The notes below the pieces were generated by a model. The model was not told the origin of the DNA, searched no databases, and worked only from the letters and a program-made list of their open reading frames with translations. This document shows, piece by piece, positions 34,501 to 46,500 of a DNA stretch of 64,000 nucleotides. Both the position numbers and the translations under genes were made by a program. Source of the stretch: Neodiprion pinetum (Eukaryota; Arthropoda; Insecta; Hymenoptera; Diprionidae). Within the stretch, counting starts at the first letter, position 1; every line of letters starts with the position of its first letter. The stretch is taken from contig NC_060238.1 in NCBI RefSeq assembly GCF_021155775.2, forward strand, positions 17,646,542 to 17,710,541, in the 5' to 3' direction.

Positions 34501-37500
34501 AACTTTGAACCGAATGGTTTGAAAAGTCAGCAGAGTGGAATACAGAGGATTCGAGAATACGAAGAATGGGGAATTTAAAACGTGTATGCAACGCAGACGT
34601 GTTGTGGCGTGAATTAAGCCCAACGGTGCGATTAATAACTAATTGTTTTTTGAACTGTTTTAAATTAGGTGCGGGGTATAATAGAATTTCATTCTACACA
34701 TTTCGTTGTTCATAAATCTTATAATATTGCGAGGTTGTTCAGGGTGATATAGTAAAAAGTTGCGGTACCTAGTTGTACACAGATACTCTTGCTTTTCTAA
34801 TTCTATGTCAAGTGTTCGATTTAGTTATTATTTATCGGTATAAGTTCGAGTTCGTGTTGCGTAAAATTTTTATGCCTGCTCTAATCGCGGTATCGCCGCT
34901 TTACGTAATCACTGATATAAAGCTACAATTCGAACGAAAGCATTCCTGAGGCATGCGGTCATTACAAACGAACTGGTTTTTCATCTCGTTTATTTTCTCA
35001 ACGCCCTATCTAATTATTTTTACATCGCGTGACACTTATTGTTGACATTTTTAATCACGTCTAATCGTACGTTTGATTGTAATCTTTTTAACGTGTAACT
35101 ATTCGATAGTTAGAGGAACCAAAATTCACGGTGGCGATAAAACGACCTAGAAGATGATTTGGAAAATGTCCCGAACGTCCGCTTTCGATTCAAAATTCAT
35201 TATCGGTGATCTCCGTGGTTAAAGCATTGAAATAATACGGGCCACGTTTGATCGATTTAATAGAGTGTACCTGAAGTTCATGCTTTAGTTATCACAAAGA
35301 AAACAGCCTGTATACACATACATATATTGTTTTTAATTTGAACTAATATCATTATAAAATTTCTCACCTCAGACGCTTTCAGTTGGCAATCAACGACCGA
35401 AACCTTTCCTTTGACTTACGTATTACATTAAGGGATCATTCCAGTGTAAAATTTTCAAAACTTTCCTTTTTCTTTTTACTATGCGATAATATAGACGGGG
35501 TGTTGCATGGACCTGACGTCACTGATTGATCGTAAGTAGACAATTTGTATGGAAATTCCGCGCTTGAAACTTTAAGGGGGAAGGCAACTGTGACGACCGA
35601 AAAAATAACCAATTTTTAAGAATATTTTTCACAGGTATAACTAATTAATAAAGAGATCGGATTGCTGGTATTTTATTGAGTGTATATTCAACTTTTTTTG
35701 TGTAAGTATTTATTAAAAAATATTGAAAATAAATAAAGATATGGGCCTTGACTTGACGGCTAATAAAGAAATTTCCCTTCCATCGTGGCATTGATATCTC
35801 GGTGAAGGGTTATCTGAAAATAAAAAAATTAAATTTTATCAATATCTATACAAATGTAGCTATCGTTGCACGTGGCTGTATTGTTTTTTTATTCAATTAT
35901 TTTCAAAATGGCGACAGACTAAAATTTTTCTTATTTTCAAGGCTCTTTTCATATTCAAGCCGTCGCCACTTTGTAAATTATAAAAAAAAAGAAAAAAAAA
36001 ACGATCATGTACAACGATAGCTACATTTGTATAGATATTGATAAAATTTTGTTTTTTCTTTTCAGATAACCCTTCACCGAGATATCAATACCACGATGAA
36101 AGCGTAGTTTTTTCATTAGACGTCAAGTCAAGGCTCGTATCTTTGTTAATAAAAATTTATACAAAACGAGTTTAATATACACTTGATAAAATACCAACAA
36201 TTCGATCCCATTATTAATTAGTTATCCCCGTGGAAAAATTCTTAAAAATTAGTTACTTTTACGGCCGTCACAGTGGCCTTCTCCCTAGAATACATTTTTC
36301 TCGAAACGTGGTTTTCAAAAACGACGTACACTCTCAAAGGAAGAGTTTTCAAGCTACCCGTCTCAAATTTGGATACAACATTTTTAACGTCATTCTTTAT
36401 GTTGTTATGGTATTTTTGTAATCTTTCTATTTTTTTAACGTAAAACTGTCGAGAAAATACGCTGAATTCGATACTTTTTTTCTAACTGCCGCCATTTTGT
36501 CAATTTTAGTAAAAAAAAAAAAAAACTCCATAGCAAGCTTTCTTACTGATTAATAAACTTTTTACAAATTTTGCATGAGATAATAGTTACGGTCACAACC
36601 GCGGACACCGCGAGTACTTCATTTTTTCGAATATGTCTTCTACCGTAAAAAAAAATGTAAAAAATAAAGATTAACGTTTCAAAATTTATTTTCTATTCTT
36701 CATGAGTGCTTTGATTTGTCATAGAAAAATCAGGCTGATTAGCCTATTTTAATCGTCGAAAACTTGATCGTGAAAATCAGCTATTTTTCAAACCGTTAGA
36801 CTAGGTTGATCCCTTAAATATAATTTTTACTAATTTAGCTTCATAACGATTGAGGTTAAGGTCACTTACCCGCAGGTGCATAGCTCGCAAATACACTGTT
36901 CCTTCAGTGGTATTTTAGCCAGGACATCAGCAGGCTCCAGTATATTTTTCGGCTGCGGTTCTTCCTCATCCAAGGAATCTGGCGTTTGATCACCACGTCG
37001 TGGCTTTTCGTCCGGGCGACTGGGCTTTCCAGCAGCAGGCTTTGGCTTGCTGTCTGGTGCTTTTTGGTCACCAGGTTTCTCCGGAGAAACAGATCGACGA
37101 TCGGAAGGTCTGTGTAACGAATTAAAGAATTATCAGAAAAGGTCGCAACGCATAAAATTACCGAACATGGAACAATGAAAACAAATATTTCTTAATGCAG
37201 TTTGGAGCAAGATGACGGAACAAAATATTTAATATTTTTATCAAAAGTTGAGTAATACTGATCTTCCAAAAACTTTCGATGTTTGAAAAACCTCCTGTTC
37301 CATTACAGATCTGTTGAAAAAGAAATACTTGGACTCTTACTAACGATCTAGCGTTAACTTTACCAATGGACACTCTTCTAAGTGCATGATTAACTTACTT
37401 TTTCGGTTTTTTAGGCTTGTCAGCATCGTCGCCAGGCTTTTTCGGAGATTCATCACGGCGTTGTGGACGGCTGGGCTTACCAGCAGCAGGAATTGGCTTC

Positions 37501-40500
37501 GGTGTTGGCGTATCTTTTGGCCCTTTGGCCGTTGTGATTTTTTCAAATTTCTTATCATCCACAACGTCTCTGGCTACCATGCTAGTCACCTGTTCATGGC
37601 CGATAAACTCTGTCGTTGACTCAGTAACATCTCTCTGCAAATGAGACCGCAAAAGCATTTGTTAGTTGGAATTAATTAGAGTAATAATCAGCGTTAGTAA
37701 TCAAGTTACTAATTTTTTTATTCTAAACGATAATATTTACGGCATCTAGAATATTTTTTCAAAGAACAATGACTGCGTGCATTCTACGAGCATAATAAAC
37801 CATAACGAAACACTCATAACTCTGAGAAAGTATAAATTACGTATTAGTAACATTTTATCATAGTGTCGTATCATAGACAGTTGACGCCATGATTTTTTCA
37901 GCTTCTAGCTGAGATGTCACTCTCTCTACAAATTGTCTTATAATTAGCTTGTCTCTTCCCGCCATTCATCAACGGACAATAGTTGAGTGGAATTTCACTC
38001 CGCCTGATTTTTTTAAAAAAATGGGGTTCATAAACACCTGCAATGGTACTCAAGAACCAGGACAATTAGAAAATTGTTAGCTCTTCTTCTTCAGTAAAGT
38101 TTTTTTCAACCACTTTTCTCATGACAAATTGTAAAGCTTGTGACAATTCTTCTAACCTAACTGTCGTTGGTAGTTGACGACCGTTAGCGATGACCCGGAC
38201 ATGACCAATTCTTGTTTTTTGTCTCCTATCTTTTTCTTCCGTAACGTGTATTAATTATGTAAGTACTAATTTTTACTACACGGGAATAATTTCTTTTCTT
38301 CCTCTTTTTGGCGGTTATTTTCATACCGTTGCTGATAGACTGAATAATTTTTTTATGTCAATAAAATTTCAGCTTTGAGGAGGAAATTGACGAGTTTCAA
38401 TCAATGACCTGTGACACTGAAGAAAATTTAGCATAATATTGTAAAATTAACTTTTTGCGGCATAGCGTCTCATATATGAGACACCTTTTTTGAATCAATA
38501 ATTCAAGCTTGACATTCAATTTTTGAGATATCGTTGTCATCTTTTGTATAATTGGAATTCTAAGATGTCAATGTTGATATTTTAAAATATTCCGCGAATA
38601 TAGTGAGCGCTGTAACACTATAAATAAACAAAGTGTTGTTGCCTGTTTTAACAGAATAAATGTAAATGTGGGAAGGTTATGGGGACTAGACCTGGGTTTT
38701 GGGGTGATTCAAAACGAATCCAACGTCAAAATTTCAAAATTCGAAACAGCGGATCCAATATGGCGGACTGAAAATATAAAAATTGGTATTATTCGTTTGA
38801 AATTTGTTACTCGGGAGTCTTCGGGGTCGTATTTGGTGACCGAAAAAACGCCCGAGTGTGCATTTTCGAGTCATACCGACCACTTTCACATTTTCAGTCC
38901 GCCATATTAGATACGCCATTTTGAATTTCGAAAATTTCTCAGATCATTTTTTCCCATTTTTCAAATCAGCTATCTCGTTTCAAAGAATTTGACTGCAAGG
39001 AGAAAGGTATGCTTCAAAGGATTAATTTAGACACGTTGATGTAGCTGACGGTTCACAATTAGCTTACGTAGCAAATTACTGTATACCAATGCCTTGTAAT
39101 CTAAATATAGTGTTGAAGTAGGTTTATGTAGAATTCGAAGAGCGAGAACAATCCTCAGAAAAGTATGAGGATGATGCAAATGACTCGAAGCGGTTCTTGG
39201 TATCTGGCGGATGATTAAAAAGCAGTCGACTACTGTATATGTACAGCTTCGATAGTTTACTGTTCATGGAACTCCCGCACGTCGAAACATCGCGCGAAAT
39301 ATGTCATGAGGAATTCGAAATTTCTAAATATAAGCGCAAATCCCTTTCTCGAACAACGTGGGTACACAAGCATCGGCTGCAGCTCGTTGAACCTCCGTTT
39401 CTCAATTCGTGAGTCAAAGTAGGCTGGTGCCGGGGATCTTTCAAGTGTGGCTACAGCGGAATTCACGTGCCAGAAGGCTAAACATAGACAAGAAATGCCC
39501 CGTCGCCGTGATCTTCAGGCACTTCAAGATTAAAGAGAACCTTAAGTGTATTTGGAGGTTATATGCCCTCTGAAGCGCATTAAAAATCCTAGGAAACCGA
39601 GTCTAACCTGCGGGTTGTTTATAACCTCAATAATTAGCCGCTACTGATTGTTAGTGATATGGTCTAATGGATTTTTAAAATCACAATTGCGGTTAACAAG
39701 TCGTATTTTTCTATCGTTTATCTCAGGCTTATTGCACAAAGTCTAAATCTTCAAGCGCACAACGCAAACATACGTTGCATATTTAAGCCTTTGAATTTAT
39801 TTAATTAACTGACAGACGACATCGTTATGCTTGCTACTTGGCCGATTAGGCTCAACTTACTGCATTGGAATAACACTGGCCAACAGTGGTTTTGTTACTA
39901 TTGATATTCAAGTGGTATTAGTAGTATTTGGTGTCAATGACCCTAGGAGTAAGCGTAGTTTTTCGAAATTGGCTCCAGTTACTTATCTTATCGACATTTT
40001 GATACATGACTCAAAAAAGGAATAGTTGGATGAAAAATTCGATTTTTTTTGTAATATCCAATGTTTATCAAAAAAATACTACACAGCTTGGCACAAAAAA
40101 AATTTTGTAGTGCCCTGATTTTTTCCGTGAATTTTGGTATTTGAGAATGCAAAATTTACAAATAAAATCATGATTATATTACAAAACATCCCCCCTCCTC
40201 GCAAAAAAAAAAAAAAAAAAATATCCTCAAAACTAGAACCAATCTAATATCATCATGATTTTATTCGTAAATTCTACGTTCTGAAACACCAAAAATCACG
40301 GAAAAAATTTTGATTCTCATTGAGCTGTGATGATTATTTGAAGAGAAATTTCTTATGACTATAAGGTGTTACAGTATCATCGATTTTATCTTTGATTAAT
40401 ATGGTAAATAAAAAAGTCATGCTGAAAGTTTTATGAATATAGTACGTCAGTCACTGTTCTCTATAACGAAAGAACGGAGGTTTAATAAAAAAATAACGTC

Positions 40501-43500
40501 TTGAGAGATTTTAACACGAACACCAGACTAAAATAGATTCTGCAGCAACAAAAATTGATAATGATCAAATTGATAAAGATCGCACTAGATTTTCCGTTGC
40601 TTCTGAAGAAGATACCTGTGTAGATCAATTAAGGCCTGGCAGATCTAGGACAAAGTTCAATGTATAACAATAAGGTACGTCAAACTTCTCAGTGTTTTGT
40701 TGTCTTATGAGGTTTGCTTGTTAATGCTCAACATTGGCTCCGTAACCTCGATATCGTGAACTCAATTCCAAGAGTTCATATTAACTATAAAGCTGCATTA
40801 TAATAACCCGCATGCAACGTCTTACTCACAAGAACCTTAACCGATAAATGCTAAGAAATTTATTGGTACACTTAATTATACATGGTATTAAATGGTATTT
40901 TATTCTTGCCCTAATTTCAATTGCTATTTACGCATTGCAATTGTAATTATTTATTGTAATAGATTGTAATTTTTCACGATCTAGCGCACACATACATAGG
41001 AAGTATCGTGCATAAGTTTAATCTTAACCAATATTTTTCAACTTTCACATTCAAATTACGCACTGTTTTCCATCAACGTTAAATGATGTGGAATAAATAA
41101 GGTCCTTTTCCAATATACTGTTATCGAATATTAGGGAGTTTGATATTCATTATAAGTAACTTGATCGATTTTTTCAAGTGAAATTTGCATCAGGTTTACA
41201 TAGCTTTTACATCTCCTCTCCTTATCTAGTCAAGGTTTTTTTTCAAACCGACGCTATGGCACCAAGTTGATAATGTCTAAGAATCTTAGTCTGACACCTA
41301 TATGTTTCAAGATTATTTTTGTTTTTTGTGACATCAATTTTGTTTCTTGTATATGTATAAATGAAATATACGTATTGTATCCAACGAATAACACCCATAG
41401 ATTGTGCGCTTTGTAAAGGTCGGTAGAACGTATTACTTAAAGCATTAAACGTTTATAAAATATCACGTATAACAGGATATACTTGAATATCACGAAAGAT
41501 TAATGATAGAAAAGAAAATTTTTCAATTGGTTTAGGAATTTTTTAAGAAAAATTGGACAATGTGAAAATGAGTTTGATGATTTAATAATTCAGTGAGAAT
41601 GAATTGAAATTTTTTTCCTAATTGCGTTTTATTGTAAGAAAAAAAAAAAAAAAAATAGTACAAATAATAATTTCACGAGACAGCGGAAAGTTGTCTGAGG
41701 AGTCATCCATAAAAAATTCCGTGAAATCGGATGCGGCTGTTCGGAAAGGCTCGTTGATTTAGCATTGAATTAATCATACTTGCTTAAAAATGCTTCGCTT
41801 TTGTGCACAAAATATAGAAAATTGTACACTAGTTATTTCGATTATTTTTAGACTGATGTGATTATTATACAAAAATTGTGAAAACAGCTGTATCAATTAC
41901 TAATCTAATCCGCAGCCTTATCGCGTTCATTGGAGCTCGGCATGAATTTCCTTGTTGCGAAATCGAAACGCTGCCACGAAAATATAATCTTACAGTGCAA
42001 CTTTATTTAAACGGCAAATTTTTCAATACGTTTATTTCTCCGTTTCATGGAAACCCACAAGATGAACGTGCCAATAAAATCAATTCATTTGGAATTAAAC
42101 CGGTCCGCTCGATTCGATGAGATTACGATAAGAATCGTGAGTAAAATCACGTAAACGTGGTCGTTATATAAGTCAGGTAAAGTGTTTCGAGTTAAAATAT
42201 CTTGTGACGTATAATAATAAATTATCTCGATTTGGAAAAAAGAATCAGACACTCCCACGTAATTTTGACATTTTCGTGGATTGACCGTGTCGTTGCTAAA
42301 CTACTGGAAACGTTTTCGTTTTTATACGAACAACATCGAGGCGTAGAATTTTTCGAACCGGTGTTCCGTGTTTGAAATATGACGTAAAGAAATACTCATA
42401 AAATGTGCTGTGTTTCGTTACACGTTGATCTTGAAGAGGCTTGTGTGAGGTATTTCACACACTCGCATGGTAACACAGCGGCTCATTTGTGCACAGATAA
42501 GCAGAGTCGAGGTAAGATTCGAAAAGATTGAGGTTAAAGCTCGGAAAAAATCTCGGTAGCTAATTCAGCCATTTGTATGATACTTCCCGTTGAATTTCAT
42601 GTTCGAGTACCATTCAAACGTTGTCTACCGAGATATTTTATACAATTATGATCAAACTTTAATCGAAAGGTCGTTCAATGTTGAATTAGTTTGGATTTGG
42701 ATAAAAAAACCACGCACGAACATTTTTCAAACTCACGTTCTACTATATAATTATTTATGTGAGTACCTGTACCATATATCACTCGTGATGAGAACTTCAT
42801 TTGCTAATGTACGTTGTTGTATCAAAGTCAAATGCAGTTTAGACATTCATTGAGGTATTAAGTAATTCTCGCAGTTGAACAAGTGAGGTCTAAGCGAATC
42901 ATGGATATTTTTAGCCGTGAACAGTTCACGTGCGCATGTATTATTTCCACTGTACGCATATACCTATTACATATATATATATAAGTACCTATATGCATAC
43001 TCGTGCATGTTACGTTACGCGTACAACGAACCGACATAGTTCTAACCAGGTGAAAGTAGAGCTCAGTACCAGTAGATTTAAGGCACGTATCATCGCCGGT
43101 TATTTTGATGCAGCATGTTAATGAAATATATGTATAGCAACGGGTTAGTTCTGATCGAAAATTTTCGGCCTTTCTATATGGTCACTCACCAAGTCATGAC
43201 GTTTTTCCGTTGTGTAATCGGTAGTGATGTATTCCTCGGTGATGTCGCGCACGTCCTTGACACTGGTGTAACTCGATGAGTGCTCGATGACGTATGAAGA
43301 TTTCTGGATATCAGTTACGTCCTGCAGATCAATGGTGGACTGACTGAAGGTAATTTTGGTAACTTCGTCTGGGCTTTGCTCTGAAGGGTGACGTCTTGGA
43401 ACGACGTCTTTCGGCGAACTCGGATGTTTTGGTTTCTTCCCGTCAGCTGGCTTCTCTGGCTTTTCTGTAGGTTTCGGTTTTTCGTAAACGAAAGAACCAT

Positions 43501-46500
43501 CCCAGGTCGAGGAACCGGGTTTAGTTGGTCTGTCGGCTTTATCTGTGGGACTTTCGGGTCTTCGGTCTTCAGGTTCTCGTTTTCCATCAGGACGCTCAGA
43601 AGGACTTCCAGGTTTTTCAGAAAGATTTTTCGACTTTTCAGGCTTCTCGGTACTCTCTCCAGGCTTTTTCTGTTCAGGCCTCTTATCAGTTGGGGCGTTG
43701 ATTGGAGTAGAAGATTTTTGAACCACCGAATCAGTAGGGTGTTTGTCGCCTGGTTTCTTTTTACTGTCAGTGGGCTGTTTTTTATCAGCAGTTGGTCCCG
43801 TTTTTGGCTCGGGCTTCTTACCGGTCGGTTCTTTAGGCTGTTCGTAGACGAAGGCGCCATTCCACGTAGAGGAACCTGGTTTGGTAGGACGGGTCGACCT
43901 GTCTTCGGGGCTTTCTTCCCTTTTGGGCTTTTGGTCGGGAAGCGGTTTTCCATCGGGACGTCTTTTAGGCTCACCTGGTTTATGTTGAGGCATTTTGTCA
44001 CCATCAGGTTTCTTCGGCTGACCACCATCGTCCCTTGGTTTATTGTCTGGTGATCCTTCATATACTATTGTTTCGGAAATAACTGTTGAACCAAATTTCT
44101 TCGAGTCACTCACAGACGTTTGTTCGCTGACGTAAGTATTTATTGTTACATCAGTAACGTCTTCAGTAATATCCCGAGTATCAGTAGAAGTTGTGGATAA
44201 TTTTCGAACAACTGTGTCAGTAATTTTCTGATCTTTTGGGCGTTCATCGGATGGTTTTTTCTTGTCTTCTAATGGACGTTTTTTGCCATCAGTCGGCTCT
44301 TTTTGCTGGCCAGGTTTCTTGCCGGTAGGGGTTGGTGTTTTAGGCTGTTCATAAACGAAAGCACCACTCCATGTAGAAGAGCCAAGTTTGGTAGGACGGG
44401 TCGACCTGTCTTCGGGGCTTTCTTCCCTTTTCGGCTTTTGGTCGGGAAGCGGTTTTCCATCGGGACGCCTTTTAGGCTCACCTGGTTTATGTTGAGGCAT
44501 TTTGTCACCATCAGGTTTCTTCGGCTGACCACCATCGTCCCTTGGTTTATTGTCTGGTGATCCTTCATATACTATTGTTTCGGAAATAACCGTTGAACCA
44601 AATTTCTTCGAGTCACTCACAGACGTTTGTTCGCTGACGTAAGTATTTATTGTTACATCAGTAACGTCTTCAGTAATATCCCGAGTATCGGTGGAGGTTG
44701 TGGATAATTTTCGAACAACTGTGTCAATAATTTTCTGATCTTTTGGGCGTTCATCGGATGGTTTTTTCTTGTCTTCTAATGGACGTTTTTTGCCATCAGT
44801 CGGCTCTTTTTGCTGGCCAGGTTTCTTGCCGGTAGGGGTTGGTGTTTTAGGCTGTTCATAAACGAAAGCACCACTCCATGTAGAAGAGCCAAGTTTGGTT
44901 GGACGAGTTGACTTATCATCGGGGCTTTCTTCTCTTTTGGTTTTTTGATCGGGAAGCGGTTTTCCATCGGGACCCCTTTTAGGCTCACCTGGTCGCTGTT
45001 GAGGCATTTTGTCATCGTCAAGTTTTTTCGGTTGACTACCATCGTCCCTTGGTCTATTGTTTGGTGATCCTTCATATACTATTGTTTCGGAGACAACCGT
45101 TGAACCAAATTTCTTCGAGTCACTCACAGACGTCAGCACCACATCAGTAACATCTTTAGAAATGTTTTTAGTATCGGTGGATGTGGTAGATGATTTTCGA
45201 GTTACTGTGTCAGTGGGCTTTCGGTTTTCCGGCCGCCCATCAGTCAGTTTTTTCTGATCATCAGATGGTCGTCTTTTATCACCCGTTGGCTCTTTCTTCT
45301 GACTAGGCTGCTTACTGGTTGGTTCTTTGGGATGCTCGTAGACAAATGCACCGTTCCACGTAGATGAACCAGGCTTATTTGGCCGAGTTGATCTGTCTTC
45401 AGGATTCTCTGGCTCTCCAGGCCTTTGTTCGGGGGACGTTTTTTCATCTGGTCGACGTCCAGGTTGACCAGGTCGCCTGTCAGGTGATTTTTCGAGACTT
45501 TCCGGCCGCTTCGATTTTCTGGAGTCATCCCTTGATTGCTTATTTTCAGACTCTTCGTGCACTATTGTTTCAGCCACACTTGTTGAACCAAATTTCTTCG
45601 AGTCTCTTATGGAAGTCTGTTTGGTGACATAAGTACTAGTCGTTATATCGGATGTATCCCTGATATCTTCCGAAGTTTTTCGGAGATCCGTGGAAGTCGT
45701 AGTTGATATTTGGCTTGTCGTGTCAACCAATTTCTCGTCCTTGGAACGTACGTCAGTTGGCCTTTTTTTGTCATCAGTTGGTGTTTTCTTTTGGCTAAGT
45801 TTTGGAGTAGATTCTTGGGGCTTTTCGTAAACGAAAGATCCATCCCAAGTTGACGATCCAGGCTTTGTGGGTCGGATGTTTTTGTCTTCTGGAGTAGATC
45901 CCTTTTTAGTTGGACTCTCTGGTCTATCGATAATATTTTCTCCTGGAAGAGAAATTCTTTTTTCAGGGCTGCTAGGTCGACGCTGCCCGGTTTTTGAATG
46001 AGTCACATATCTGTCAACAGGTTTTCCGTCGCGTATCAGCAATGTTTCAGTAGACGTGGTCGAAAAATTCACGTCCTTCGAATCTCTGTAACTTTCATGG
46101 GCGCTGGACTGTTCTACCACGAAAGAGCTGCTGGTAACTACATCAGACGTACTCGATACATCTTTAGTCGTATTGCCGAGAGTTAAAGTACTATCGCTCA
46201 CGTGCTTTGTGGTGGAGGGTCTCTTATTTCCATCGTTCGGTTGCCGTTTTCCATCAGTCGGTTTTCTCTGATCATCGACAACGGGTTCTTTCCGCAAATC
46301 CCCAGGCTTTCTTTGCCCTTGTGTTTTTTCAATAACGAAGGACCCATCCCACGTCGAAGAACCGGGCTTTGTTGGACGAGCAGTTTTTTCATCAGGTAAG
46401 CCTGTTTTATTGTCTGGGCTTCTTTGCCCATCAGTTTTGTCTCTCGGAGTCGATGTTCTCTTATCAGGGCTACCAGGCCGATACTGATCGGTAGAGGAAT

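Larger units (their letters stand above)
29484..36869 (-). other. Intron 3 of SAXO-like gene (7.4 kb)
   Basis: This intron splits the Cys/His motif. It holds two TTAA-flanked elements, a CCTAA-type run, a GA/G-rich simple repeat and short open frames without recognisable domains (for example 33765-34046 plus). CpG-richer patches near 32400-32480 and 33600-33660 could mark an internal promoter, but this is only a guess. Confidence 0.65.
37635..43189 (-). other. Intron 1 of SAXO-like gene (5.6 kb)
   Basis: No coding exon was recognised inside it, and its phase joins exons 1 and 2 directly. It contains a dispersed repeat copy (38457-39025) and a foldback (40050-40330). The rest is AT-rich with homopolymer runs (for example A-runs near 40206 and 41638). 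Confidence 0.6.
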
